Positions 11,484 through 22,725 of a stretch of DNA of 64,000 nt are shown one piece after another; positions within the stretch are counted from its first letter, which is position 1; each line of letters starts with the position of its first letter. This stretch comes from Reticulitermes lucifugus (taxonomy: Eukaryota > Arthropoda > Insecta > Blattodea > Rhinotermitidae). Where the stretch lies: NCBI GenBank assembly GCA_026260175.1, contig JAKCWW010000802.1, forward strand, positions 1-64,000. The letters run 5' to 3'. Both the position numbers and the translations under genes were made by a program. The notes under the pieces were generated by a model that searched no databases, was not told where the DNA came from, and worked only from the letters and a program-made list of their open reading frames with translations.

Positions 11484-12977
11484 CTGTGTGATATCTGCTT
11501 TGTGATAGATGGGTTGTGATATCTGCTTTTTGACAGATGGTTTGTGATATCTGCTTTGTGACAGATGGTTTGTGACATCTGCTTTGTGATAGATGGTTTG
11601 TGATATCTGCTTTGTGATATATGGTTTGTGATATCTGCTTTGTGATAGATGGTTTGTGATATCTGCTTTGTGATATCTGCTTTGTGATATCTGCTTTGTG
11701 ATATCTGCTTTTTGATAGATGGTTTGTGACATCTGCTTTGTGATAGATGGTTTGTGATATCTGCTTTGTGATAGATGGTTTGTGATANNNNNNNNNNNNN
11801 NNNNNNNNNNNNNNNNNNNNNNNNNNNNNNNNNNNNNNNNNNNNNNNNNNNNNNNNNNNNNNNNNNNNNNNNNNNNNNNNNNNNNNNNNNNNNNNNNNNN
11901 NNNNNNNNNNNNNNNNNNNNNNNNNNNNNNNNNNNNNNNNNNNNNNNNNNNNNNNNNNNNNNNNNNNNNNNNNNNNNNNNNNNNNNNNNNNNNNNNNNNN
12001 NNNNNNNNNNNNNNNNNNNNNNNNNNNNNNNNNNNNNNNNNNNNNNNNNNNNNNNNNNNNNNNNNNNNNNNNNNNNNNNNNNNNNNNNNNNNNNNNNNNN
12101 NNNNNNNNNNNNNNNNNNNNNNNNNNNNNNNNNNNNNNNNNNNNNNNNNNNNNNNNNNNNNNNNNNNNNNNNNNNNNNNNNNNNNNNNNNNNNNNNNNNN
12201 NNNNNNNNNNNNNNNNNNNNNNNNNNNNNNNNNNNNNNNNNNNNNNNNNNNNNNNNNNNNNNNNNNNNNNNNNNNNNNNNNNNNNNNNNNNNNNNNNNNN
12301 NNNNNNNNNNNNNNNNNNNNNNNNNNNNNNNNNNNNNNNNNNNNNNNNNNNNNNNNNNNNNNNNNNNNNNNNNNNNNNNNNNNNNNNNNNNNNNNNNNNN
12401 NNNNNNNNNNNNNNNNNNNNNNNNNNNNNNNNNNNNNNNNNNNNNNNNNNNNNNNNNNNNNNNNNNNNNNNNNNNNNNNNNNNNNNNNNNNNNNNNNNNN
12501 NNNNNNNNNNNNNNNNNNNNNNNNNNNNNNNNNNNNNNNNNNNNNNNNNNNNNNNNNNNNNNNNNNNNNNNNNNNNNNNNNNNNNNNNNNNNNNNNNNNN
12601 NNNNNNNNNNNNNNNNNNNNNNNNNNNNNNNNNNNNNNNNNNNNNNNNNNNNNNNNNNNNNNNNNNNNNNNNNNNNNNNNNNNNNNNNNNNNNNNNNNNN
12701 NNNNNNNNNNNNNNNNNNNNNNNNNNNNNNNNNNNNNNTGTGATAGATGGTTTGTGATATCTGCTTTGTGATAGATGGTTTGTGATATCTGCTTTGTGAT
12801 AAATGGTTTGTGATATCTGATTTTCAATAAATGGTTTGTGATATCTGTTTTGTGATAGATGGTTTGTGATATCTGCTTTGTGATAGATGGTTTGTGATAT
12901 CTGCTTTGTGATAGATGGTTTGTGATATCTGCTTTGTGATAGATGGTTTGTGATATCTGCTTTGTGATAGATGGTTT
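11484..12977. repeat. 28-bp satellite made of two 14-bp half units, interrupted by an N gap
   Basis: The basic unit alternates gatatctgctttgt and gatagatggtttgt, 14 bp each, giving a 28-bp period. The halves share the frame gata....g.ttTGT, so the 28-mer arose from a 14-mer. Around 11660-11715 the first half repeats several times without the second, showing slippage at the half-unit level. No minus-strand reading frame contains a stop in the standard unit, so two apparent 500-codon minus frames cross the array; they are not genes. Units near the array interior are almost identical. Confidence 0.95.
11788..12738. other. Assembly gap (951 N) inside the satellite
   Basis: A run of 951 undetermined bases sits within the 28-bp array. 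Both edges are satellite sequence, so the missing part is very probably more of the same array and the true length is unknown. Confidence 0.97.
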
Positions 12978-13319
12978 CCATTCTAGGCACAAAACAATGT
13001 ATAGGATATCATCGGAAGAGAAATAATTGTGCAACTCCAGAAACAACGGGATCCAAACTCATGAATCCTTAACCGGAGTGCAAACAACATACACCCCTTT
13101 GGTGTGGGTTACAACTCCCACTTAATGCGATGCTTGTGCTCACATTCTTACTACCCCTGTCTGTACAACCCCTAGGGAATAAACAACCCCGGCCTCAGTA
13201 ATTAATATTCAGCGCTCGGTTTCTGTCCTAGGGCTACGTGAGACAATTAGAGCAAGACGTGGGACCGGGTGAAAAACTGCAGATGCCTCTGCACAGGAGA
13301 GGGTTTTATTGGTGAGAGA
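12978..13319. other. Anonymous DNA between two tandem arrays
   Basis: About 340 bp of mixed composition separate the 28-bp satellite from the 71-bp minisatellite. No gene, tRNA or element end was recognised. The short dyad ctgcagatgcctctgca lies at about 13277. Confidence 0.45.
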
Positions 13320-14480
13320 CAGTGGGTGTTTTGAGGTGAGGGAACAGTGAGGCATGTCAGGGAAGACACCAGTGAGTCAGGCGCAGCAAGGGAGTAGTAA
13401 GTAGTGTGAAATAAGAGACAGATGAGTCCTTTGAGGTAAGACAGTTGTGAGTATGTTGAGGAAATACAGCACTGGGTCTTATGAGGTGAAGGAGTATTGA
13501 GTGTTGTGGGGCAACACAGCAGTAACTGGGTCTACTGAGGCAAGATAATGGCATTATGAGACGAGAGAGTAATGGACCTTGTGACGTAAGGGATAGCGAG
13601 GTTTGTAAAGTAAGCGAGTAGTGAGCATTGTACAATGAGAGAGTAATGTAGGTCTATCTTATGACGTAAGAAATTAGCGAGTGTTCTACAGTAAGAGTGT
13701 ATCGAGTATTGTGAAAAGAGATTAATTGATATTATGACGTGAGAGTTTAACGAGTATTGTGAAGTAAGAGAATAGAGAGTACTGTGAAATAAGACAGTAA
13801 TGTACCTTATGACGTAAGAAATTAGCAAGTATTGTAGAGTTAGAGGGTAGTATTGTGTAATAAGACAGTAATGTACCTTATGACGTAAGATATTAGCGAG
13901 TGTTGTAGAGTTAGAGGGTAGTATTGTGAAATAAGACAGTAATGTACCTTATGACGTAAGAAATTAGCAAGTATTGTAGAGTTAGAGGGTAGTATTGTGA
14001 AATAAGACAGTAATGTACCTTATGACGTAAGAGATTAACAAGTATTGTAAAGTAAGAGGGTAGTATTGTGAAATAAGACAGTAATGTATCGTATGACGTA
14101 AGAGATTAACAAGTATTGTAAAGTAAGAGGGTAGTATTGTGTAATAAGACAGTAATGTACCTTATGACGTAAGACATTAGCGAGTGTTGTGAGGTAAGAG
14201 AGTAGTGAATATTGTAGGATAAAAAGGCAGTGATTGTTTCGAGGCACGATGAGTCACTCTTCTAAGAGAGTAGTGAGTGTTGTGAGACAAAAAACGTCAG
14301 TCGTGTGAGGTAAGAGGACAGGCACGTAAGGTAAGAATTAGTGAGAGGTATAAGAGTGGAGAGTCTGCAGTAGTGTGGAGTGAGAGTGTAATGAATCTTA
14401 TGAAACAAGAAGTCAGTCTTGTGAGGTACGATAATAGATTTCTGTAAGGTAAACAGAGAACTGATTCGTATCAGCCAAAA
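13320..14480. repeat. Minisatellite with 71-bp higher-order unit
   Basis: The word aagacagtaatgta starts at 13791, 13862, 13933, 14004, 14075 and 14146 (slightly varied in places), exactly 71 bp apart. Within each 71-mer are three related parts of about 25, 25 and 21 bp, each beginning taaga or ttaga and ending near attgt. Left of 13791 the same pattern continues with looser spacing (about 74-79 bp). Beyond 14216 only the roughly 25-bp subunit pattern remains. The centre is homogenised and the edges are old. Minus-strand frames here (13357-14247) are artefacts of the array. Confidence 0.92.
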
Positions 14481-15525
14481 GAGTGTTCAGTCATGACAAG
14501 TAAGCAGTATGCTTCGTGTTCTCCGCAAAACTACACGCATGCTCTCGAAAAAAAATGCTGACCACATATAACTGTAGTGGTTCTAACTGAAAATGCAATC
14601 TGCAATCTGACATGGTGGCTATACTGTATTTGCAAGGTGGGTTAAGTCTCTGTTGTTTGCTTTCAACAGATCCTTTCGCAATACGAGCGTTACGTAAATA
14701 ATCACTGTACTTTACCAGCCTGGTGTACAGTGCGTTTCATTTGAAGCCAGGAGTGAATTGTTAATTAAAATCACAGAAGTAACGAAGAGCTCAGATTACG
14801 TACAGTACTACATTATAGTGTAAAAATGAAATAAAATTAAAAGAAGAGCTAAATTTAACTGCCAAAAATTGTTGTCGAAATTCGTTACTGTTGGAAAACG
14901 GCGAGTCTGTTTACAGTAGGTGTAACTTCTTGCGAGATGAGTTTCCCTTGGCAGAGGAAGTTCATTCAAGATATTGGGTTATGCCTCCAAGTATTCTGAC
15001 GTGTGTACCAAATTCGCTGAGCATCACAATGTGGGATAAGCACTAAATGTTCTTCCTTAATTTTGCTCTCCTTCTTTGCCACTTACGTACATAAGTGATT
15101 CTATCTTTCGTTTATCCTTTCATTCATTTTTTCTTAATATACCTACATTTATGGGTTAGATTGCTGCAATGGATTTAATTTCGCAAACCGTTAATTAATT
15201 TATCGAAATTTGTTGTCACCAATACCACTACTTTCAGTATAAGGCGTCCTCCTAATGGTCAAAACCGGCGAAGCTTCGATCATCCTAATAACATCTAGGC
15301 TATACTCTAATAATATCACAACAAATCTCTCAAAACTCAAAATGCAAAACTGCGACAGAGAAGTTCTTGTTACTGGAAGTTCCATATCCTCTCACTCATT
15401 AAAATGATACATCACATTTAAATTTAATGTTGTGACTCCCTTCGTGTTATTTGAGACTACAACAAAGCGCTTGTTCACTGTCAACACAACTTTAGATATA
15501 TTGATCTTACTTATTCATATCAATA
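14481..15525. other. Anonymous AT-rich DNA
   Basis: No gene recognised. A 61-codon minus-strand frame at 15200-15385 has no motif. No element ends were seen. Confidence 0.5.
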
Positions 15526-15528
15526 AAG

Positions 15529-15561
15529 CAACATATTTCAACAAATTATGGTCATCCTCAG
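15529..15561 (-). ncRNA. Hammerhead-ribozyme-like motif (core kept, weak stem II), minus strand
   Basis: On the minus strand CTGAGGA (complement of 15555-15561) is followed by a weakly paired region and then GAAATATGTT (complement of about 15530-15539). The order and spacing match the copy at 61801-61831, with which it shares GAAATATGTTGC. Stem II is poor, so this is probably a decayed member. Confidence 0.4.
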
Positions 15562-17085
15562 GCCATCCAGCATCACAAAAGTAAAAATATTACAATTGCT
15601 TTAAAATATGTGTTGATGAGACTGAGATCTCAATATTACAATTTATGTAGTGCATATTGCTTGTCATTCCTTTACTGTTAAGAGAGATGCGTAATATAAG
15701 ATGACAAAGTAGTTATAATATTAGTCATAATGTCATGATACTGCAAGGCCTAAACATAAACGTGATTGGTTGCAACATGTTGCCTTATTAATGTGACTAC
15801 TTAACATTAATAAAAATAAAGGAGTGTTGACGGTAAATAATGCCTGTTTTTAATGATACATCACGTTACTAATTTGCAAGAGTGTTAAGGCACTGTCACT
15901 CCGTCAGCTTACTTTGGCTCCTAATCTTCGCAGCGAGACATTACACTCAAAACCCTTCACCTCCTTGTCACATTGAAACACCGACGCTTGGTGCTGACCA
16001 AAAGGCGTCTAGGTATATGCCTCTCTTCAAGTGACATATTTTGAAAATGAGACACAATTTACTCCCCGAAATAAAGTTTTTTCATACACCTGGCGAGACA
16101 GCGAACGGTTTCAAATATAATAGCCTGAGTCAGTAGATAAAAAACCATACTATTAATTATCGTTTCAAAAGTACACAACGATATTTCAAGTTTTGTTATA
16201 AAAATTCACAAATAAATAAATAATTCACCTTAAATTAGGACATGACTCTTTCCTACCATTACCTTCTTCACCACACATTCACTGCCATCATATCATTCGG
16301 CGCTCCATAATCTCAGTTAAATAAATAAAACACAAACCATAAATCAAATAAATAACAATTTTATGGTATTGATAAACAGAACGCAGTCTAGGAATATTCA
16401 ATGCAATCAAATGGACTACATTAACAGTAACGAGTTCTTCTACTAAATATGTACATGAGGTTGGGAACTTCATGTGTTTGTATAATGACATTGGCGAAAA
16501 TGAGAAAAAAATCTACATTCATTAGTAGGCAAATTAAATTGACACCAGAAATAATGAATGAATATAATTGGGTATGTCTAACGAAAACGGTCTAATAAAG
16601 CGGTCGCAGTATGGCAACATCACATGACAAAATGAGCACAGCAAAACACAATATGCCAATGGCTAAATTAATAATTGTAATCGACTTCCATGTGTTCCAG
16701 TGGAACAGTGAATGTAAAAGGGAGCCAGTATAATGCAAAAGCATTAATATGCATTTAGGCATAACACAAATAATTAAAAAACAGACATGCATGGGAAACT
16801 GATAGTTGTTCAACCGAAGCCAAAAGTCCTTCTTTTATGAACCCAAAAGCTTTCCACAACAACCCTCCAACGCTCTGTTTATTTATGATCCGTTTTAATA
16901 TTATGTTCTCTTCTGTGCATAGATATCCCAAGTGGTCTCTTTCCGACTAGTATTTTGTTTGCAATTATTATCTTCGTCATTCGTAGTAATTTAGGCTATA
17001 GCCATCAGATAAACACATTACCTTTTTTGCAACCCTTTTCAATATATAGCACACGTCATACCTTGAACACAATACGAAATATCTA
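15562..17085. other. Anonymous AT-rich DNA
   Basis: Frames at 16288-16491 and 16592-16813 (minus) and 16955-17197 (plus) are rich in residues from AT-rich codons and show no domain. The last overlaps a SINE tail. No gene is called. Confidence 0.5.
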
Positions 17086-17089
17086 CAAA

Positions 17090-17165
17090 CAAATTATTCA
17101 TCCCCATCTGGTGCCAACACTTCCTCCACCCTTTCATGGCGTGCAAAGGAGCAACTTGACCTTTG
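17090..17165 (+). mobile_element. SINE family A tail fragment
   Basis: Contains catctggtgccaacac, then cctttcatggcgtgcaaag and aacttgacctttg. This corresponds to the 3' end of family A (atctagtgccgaggtt ... cttcatggc ... tttacc). Head and body are missing. Confidence 0.55.
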
Positions 17166-17360
17166 TTGTCAATTATTGTAAACACTTATGTGAGTGAATT
17201 GTAGCACAAGTGGCGGTGCTTGTAAAGTCCCATGTAAGTTACTTTGATTACATAAAATTACGGTGTTTCAGATGTTTGAAAACAACTTTGTCAAATAAAA
17301 GCTGCTTCATGAAGAAAACAACAGATTAAACTCGGGGAACGCCGGCTACCAGTCAGTCCA

Positions 17361-17895
17361 ATGTCATCTGTCTTCCTTGTTCCCATCCAAAAATATAAAG
17401 TTTCAAATACACAGAATTATAATTTTGTCACTTGCTTTATATGGGCGTTAAACTTGGCCTCTCTCATTGAGGGAGAAATACAGGCTGAGGGTGTTTACAA
17501 TAGCGTGGCGAGGAAGATATTTAGGCCTAACAAGGACGCAGTGACAACGAACTGTAGTAGATGACGTAATGAAGAGCTTCATGATCTGTACTCATCACCA
17601 AATGTCATTCGGGTGATTAAATCAAGAAGTGTAAGACGGACGGGGCATATGGCTTGTATGGGGAAGATGACAGGCGCATAGAGGGTTTTGGCGGGGCAAC
17701 TTGATGCAACAGGCCACTTGGAAGAAACAGATACAGTAAGGAGGATAATATTAAAATATATCATTAATAGGGAAAAGTGGCGGAATCTTGTGAAGGCGGA
17801 GATGAAATTTCTGGTTCAATAAAATGTTGGAAATTTCCTCACTGAGAAAATTTTAGCTTTTCAAGAACGACTCTGCTCCATGGAGTTAATTAGTT
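17361..17895 (+). mobile_element. LINE ORF2 3' end, longest LINE remnant in the window
   Basis: Frame from 17361 reads, in pieces, CFIWALNLASLIEGEIQAEG, then SVARKIFRPNKDAVT. After an in-frame TGA comes RNEELHDLYSSPNVIRVIK and RRTGHMACMGKM. These follow the order of the C-terminal part of an insect non-LTR reverse transcriptase ORF (a YGCE-W-L region, LRKIFGPKRDE, ELHDLYSSPNIIRVIKSRR, RWAGHVARMG). A second stop and a frameshift precede the end. The 3' end reads gaacgactctgctccatgga, followed by TTAG-rich tail text (ttaattagttagttgg). The catalytic RT domain is absent. Confidence 0.9.
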
Positions 17896-20220
17896 AGTTG
17901 GCTGGTTAGGTGGTCTTGATTACCAATCATCGTAAAATGTTTCAAATAGTGTGTATGGATCATAGAATGCTCTATATTTTGTTCAGGACCACTAAGTTTT
18001 TTGACTTTGTGGATCATCCAGTGTTTATAAAATACATAAGGGGAACACTGTAGGTGTCCGCGTCCAAAGTGTGAACAGCCTTAAATTTGATACACCTTCG
18101 CCTGTACTCTATGTTATTGGATCTATATTTTGTGTGAACTTACACATTATTAAGTGAAAGGAAAATGCATCAGAACAGTGGTCAACCTTCGATTCGGGTG
18201 TGAAGTATACGAAGCTTTATGTTTCACATATAGGTAATAAACAAAATTTGTCAGAAAGCTTTAGTATTTACTCCAATGTCAAATTTCAACAAAATAACTT
18301 GCATTGTTGTGGATTTAAAACATACGGACACAGAATCGCACACCATCTTCGTGCAAAGCTTTACTATTAAGAACACTGTGCAAAGAACACGCCACAAGCA
18401 CGTAATGCTAGATACCTTGAGTGTACGGTTCCTAATCCTTACTTCTTGAGAGACGTTTATATCCGCAGAATTTGCCCTTTATCATCTCGTACACCCCGCA
18501 ACGATGACGGCTGGAATACCCTGAGAAGGGTGACAAGGGAATGATAAACACGTCATTGTGAATTCCTTCTGAAGTCGACATCAATGGAAGTGGAGCCAAG
18601 GTGAATAATCGCATGTTCCTTCCTGCTCCTAATGCCGATACTGATGTTGCTTCTGCAGACATAATAACTGTGAGAATTTGATCTCAGACGTCGTCCACAG
18701 AAAATAGTTCCAGCAGGCCCTACAAATATGGTGGGCGTACCTGTAACCTGGAGTGCAGGTTTTAAGCTGATAAAACGTTAAAATTCTGATGGGATTTTCT
18801 CAGTCTCTGAAGTACAATTAATAGCCAACGATGCTTCAAAATTAGAATGTTCTTACGTGGACAACGGCGGGGGATAAAGACCCTGATATAGGAAAGCTGA
18901 GAATGGGGCATTTCCCATTTGTGAAGGATGTATACTGAAAATACAAAAATTCAAGAAAGGAATTACATCGGCGGCTACAGCAATTTAAGTGTGGGATGAG
19001 TACACACTGTTGCCAGATCTACACGGCAAAAAGTACATTCTGCAAACTACAGCAGCAGTAATAAACAGAATCGAAACGATTAACATGGAACAAAATAAAA
19101 ATATATTTCTGTAGGTGTGACAAATTTCTCGTTTGATTTTTCAATTTAATTTCACTACCTGCTGAGAAAAACACAACGAAGTTAATGGACTGAGCAATGT
19201 GGGATGAATAGTCTTGCCACTTGTTGGAGACACAAAGCTGGTCCTCGTTCCCCACGTCCAATATCTGGCTACATTATATTTTACCGCAAGCTTTAGTTCC
19301 TCTTTCCGCGGGCATAAGAAAAAGGAAATAATATAGAGTTTATAATTACGTACTCATTCAAATAAAATGTATAGCATTTAAGAATGCAACAATTAGCTGT
19401 GTCACTTCAATATACTCGCTGCAGCTACTTATCAGCTACTACGCAAACAGTCATTAGTAAGGCTGGATTTACAGGCTTAGTTGTAATATTACTTGCCACA
19501 CCCTGAGGACAGAGGATTTAACAATATAACTATGCAATGAGATTATTCACACGTTAATTACCTAAATAAACACCCCAAAAATAATGTACACGTTGCAAGT
19601 TCTCGTTTTATTAAGCTATCTGTCTTGGTATGAAGGCTTTTATTCTTCTGTCTAATAAAATCCAATTTCTTCTGTGCAAAATTATTTGTAAAATTGACAG
19701 AGGAGAAATAATAATTTTGTCCCGGAGGCCAGGATTTACCTATGTATACTACTGTGCTAACCTGAGGCTACACAAATCAAAGGCATTACAGAATCAGTTC
19801 ACCCAAGTGGACTACCTGAAGACAAATTTTGACAAAGTTTCCTACTCTAACAAAGCAATATTATACTTTAATTAAGCTATGTGTGTCGGTGGCACTTTTG
19901 CAGTAAATTCCCATTTAATAACGTGGAAGCCGTGTTCTGTTATTTGTGACAAAAGGCCTTGATATTAATGTGTTTCAATTAGCGGGACAGATGTGTAGGA
20001 AAATAATGGAAATTAATGTAAAAATAAATCTATAAAAGAAATTATCAATATACTAGCTCTTTTATTAGGATCAAACTATAATACTTTGACTCACATGGTA
20101 TTTGTGTGTGGCGAGGGGATTTCTTAAGATGTATTTAGTGAAAGCTCTGGGTTATGCAAAGTCGCCTAAAAAGAAATTGTAACTGTCCACTCAAAGAACG
20201 CATATGAGTGAAGTGAATGT
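17896..20220. other. Anonymous DNA, no gene seen
   Basis: Minus-strand frames at 18432-18662 and 19019-19261 and a plus-strand frame at 19630-19875 show no recognised domain. No tandem repeat or element end was noticed in this 2.3-kb stretch. Confidence 0.5.
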
Positions 20221-20221
20221 G

Positions 20222-20455
20222 TAGCTTCATTCACTATTAACTTCGGCACCAGATGGAGGTGAATGGTTAACCTCAGGCCTCGGCCGCTTTGCCTCCAAGG
20301 AAAAAGCCCCCTGTAATCTTTGAATAGGAGATTGGGTTAGCCCCAGAGCCAGTTTGGACCTTTTTGAGAGGAGAAAAATCTCTTGCTCCTCCCGAAATTC
20401 GAAAGTCAGTTTGCCTGCCCGTAGCCTGCCCCCTATACTGGCTGAGATATTCCGG
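20222..20455 (-). mobile_element. SINE family A (subfamily A2), minus strand
   Basis: On the plus strand it contains aacttcggcaccagatggag, cctcggccgctttgcctcc, tttgaataggagattgggtt, gccccagagcc and ctcttgctcctcccg, closely matching 10780-11078. The tRNA-like head at the right end is decayed. It is non-coding. Confidence 0.8.
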
Positions 20456-20599
20456 TTCCCCGAAGTTGTCTAATGGTGGACAAATTAATTTTTACACTTC
20501 GTTTGCTTTCGTACTAAAGTAGCCAAATAACACGTGATTTCGTGTAGCGTTGCGTCATCAATGAACATAGGCACATACTCTACCAGCTAATTCTACAAT

Positions 20600-20815
20600 A
20601 TTCGATAAAGGTTAAATGCGGTTCAATATTTCTTCGCGCCTGTGCTACTCTATAACGCTTCGCGTAGAACCTCTTCAAAGCTTCTATAAAATATATAATG
20701 AAAAGCAAAGAGTCTGTAAAGCCCCCCAGCGACCACGCGGCAGGCCAGACGCCCGCAGAACAGGTGCTCAACTCGTGGTACATGCAGAGATTTGTCTCTC
20801 CGATATGGCATAGGC
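20600..20815. other. GC-rich block of unknown origin next to a SINE
   Basis: Unlike the surrounding AT-rich DNA, this block is GC-rich (agccccccagcgaccacgcg and similar) and open in several frames on both strands. The minus-strand peptide contains YFIEALKRFYAKRYRVAQAR, which looks like protein rather than chance, but I cannot name it. A fossil of a repeated element is more likely than a host exon, because no splice signals are evident. Confidence 0.35.
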
Positions 20816-20820
20816 CTACT

Positions 20821-20985
20821 GACCGGCTCCTGGAGTCCAGCCAGCCTCCAGTTCATTGGTACCGGATGTCTCTACACGGGAGGAAAGCAGCTGGGAAGTA
20901 GTTATGACCACTCACCTCCATTACCGAGGTCAAGGAAGGTGCAGCTATATACAGTCCCTCCTGGGCCATTGTCAAAGGGTGCTAC
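20821..20985 (+). mobile_element. SINE family A body and tail fragment
   Basis: Starts gaccggctcctggagtccag, then cagcctccagttcattggta, ccactcacctccattaccga and ccctcctgggcc. This lines up with the middle and end of the copy at 42701-42980. The head is lost. Confidence 0.75.
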
Positions 20986-21054
20986 TTAATCGAGAGGGCA
21001 ATTAGAAAAATAAAATACTGCGTGTATAGTAATAACAATTATGTGTATAAAGGT

Positions 21055-21268
21055 AAAGCTATACAGGCCTGAAGGCTCTGTGAGGTTTAGAATCTCTGAA
21101 GTTCTATACAATCGTCACATGAAGGTGGCAAGCTTGTCAGCTTTACGCACCGGCCGCCTTCACCGCGGCCGGAAGGATTAAGTTAACGAAATTACCCCAT
21201 CGGTTGTCCAACCCGCGAACTTCCAGCTTGTATCGTAGTGCCTAAAACAACTGCGCCACCGCTACCCC
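21055..21268 (-). mobile_element. SINE family B, internally shortened, minus strand
   Basis: The left end has tacaggcctgaaggctctgt and cacatgaaggtggcaagctt; the right end has gttgtccaacccgcgaactt and caactgcgccaccgctaccc. These are the tail and tRNA-like head of family B read antisense. Compared with 8129-8420, the middle (the Ctgttagaggctgagtcgac block) is missing. Confidence 0.8.
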
Positions 21269-21419
21269 AATGACGGATATAGGATATAAACTGTCAAGAT
21301 GTAGGAATGTAGAGTACAGAACTAAAAACAGAATTAATGGTCAGAAGGCCAACACTTGTTTGGAATGTCTATGCCTCTTTCTTTTCAAAATTAATTGCTT
21401 GGTTAGGAGGTTTTTGGTT

Positions 21420-21503
21420 TTACTGAGGTTGAGAATAAGTGAAGTTATACCTCTAATCACCCTATATGCCTTCATGGCACGGGCAGGGAAATATTTACCT
21501 TTT
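21420..21503 (+). mobile_element. SINE family A tail fragment
   Basis: Reads tactgaggttgagaataagt, then gttatacctctaatcaccct and gccttcatggcacgggcag, ending tttacctttt. This is the family A 3' end. Confidence 0.65.
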
Positions 21504-22180
21504 CCTAAACTCCATTTCGACGGAAACATAGAAGTACAAGTATTGCTGTTTGTAGCACTTATGCTCCCAACTCATTGTGTTTCATTACAACAACAGTAAT
21601 AATCATAAGTTGTAGTCAGGAGTGTCATACGATGTCACGTTAGTGCACAACAATAACCCATTGTAACGTCAGAACCCACACAATGACGTCACCACATTCC
21701 AAGTACACATATGCTCATTTGACCTCAATGATGTCAAGATTCTGCTCCATGCGTCTACACCCTTTGAAGATATTCAGAGTCATGAAAACCACACACCTTG
21801 TCTTCCACCTTGTTTTTTGGTTTGCTAAAATTAATCTGCGTGTTACTCGCATTTCAAGCAACAGCTCAAAACCACGCGCGAGACACATCTCCGCCTTTCC
21901 TTGTTTCCGAATTAACTGCCGGATCGTACAATTGAACTTCAGCACAGTGTTATTACCCTCTAAAGCTCGGTGGTTACTACAGCACCACATTAACATTACA
22001 AATCTCTGTGTTTTCGTCACAGTGTGTATTTGTGTGTTTCGCATGTGTCTCTCATTGAACAGATATAATTTCCTTGAACAGGATTAAAAGACTGGCTTTT
22101 CAACGGAAATGGGTTGTTTTCTGTGAGGTAGGAAATTAATTCTTAGAAACCATGTTATTTGATATCAGTTTTAAAATAGG
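21504..22180. other. Anonymous region with opposing open frames
   Basis: A 134-codon plus frame (21683-22087) and a 109-codon minus frame (21715-22044) overlap fully. Neither has a domain I recognise; the plus frame is rich in Leu, Phe and Arg. Two open strands over the same 330 bp suggest low TA-stop density rather than a gene, or the fossil of an unknown element. Confidence 0.35.
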
Positions 22181-22182
22181 CC

Positions 22183-22225
22183 GTGCCATGGCTCAGGCGG
22201 TTAGTCACTGGAGGAGGCCCTCCTT
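22183..22225 (+). mobile_element. Possible SINE head (A-box only)
   Basis: The stretch ggccgtgccatggctcaggc continuing ggttagtcactgg resembles a tRNA 5' half with an A box. No B box follows within 100 bp, so this is a broken head at best. Confidence 0.3.
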
Positions 22226-22654
22226 CAATTTTAAGTACTATAAAATATTTAGCGTGTTTATTGCGGGTCAGACCCAAAATGCATAGAGAAATGAATACAT
22301 TTTTACTTAAAAAGAGTGGGATATAGGCCTACTTTTAGATTTTAACCGAAACTGAAGACTTGATTCGTGTGCCATTACGCCTTCTAGACTGGTAATTATT
22401 TACCTAAGTTTCGGAGCAGCGTTAAATCTCCCTTTTCAGGATTTAAGCAGTCCAATCTTCTTGGACTGATCGCCTACTTAGAGCATGAAATTAGAGGCTG
22501 TAAACTCCTCCAAAACGTCGGTAAATTTGATCAATGGACACGGTAACATATCTCAGGAAATTTTAAATCTTTACCATTACCATAGTGAGAACCTGAAATC
22601 TGGCATTAACCAAAGCTGGTAAGTGATTATAAGTGCTGGTAATACTCCCCAATA
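22226..22654. other. Anonymous DNA
   Basis: No gene or element was recognised. Confidence 0.45.
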
Positions 22655-22725
22655 TTAAATTTCATCGGTTCTAGAATTTTCGCAGACGGACAGGCAGATT
22701 GACAGATATGGGCACGTTTTGAAAC
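22655..22725 (+). repeat. 3' end fragment of the dispersed repeat seen at 23690-24270
   Basis: Reads tttcatcggttctagaattt, then cgcagacggacaggcagatt. It shares with 24130-24220 the pattern of a weakly conserved body followed by a GGAC/GACA-rich tract. It is a short remnant. Confidence 0.4.

Noticed and set aside
11446-13046. Two minus-strand frames over 500 codons
   Set aside because: They are produced by the 28-bp satellite, which has no stop in any minus frame, and they cross 951 undetermined bases.
13357-14247. Minus-strand frames of 70-98 codons, rich in Ser, Leu and Tyr
   Set aside because: They lie entirely in the 71-bp minisatellite and follow its period.
13320-14480. Possible CRISPR-like array
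   Set aside because: Units are contiguous tandem repeats with no unique spacers, and the DNA is eukaryotic.
21683-22087. 134-codon plus frame
   Set aside because: Fully overlapped by a 109-codon minus frame; no domain, promoter or splice evidence.
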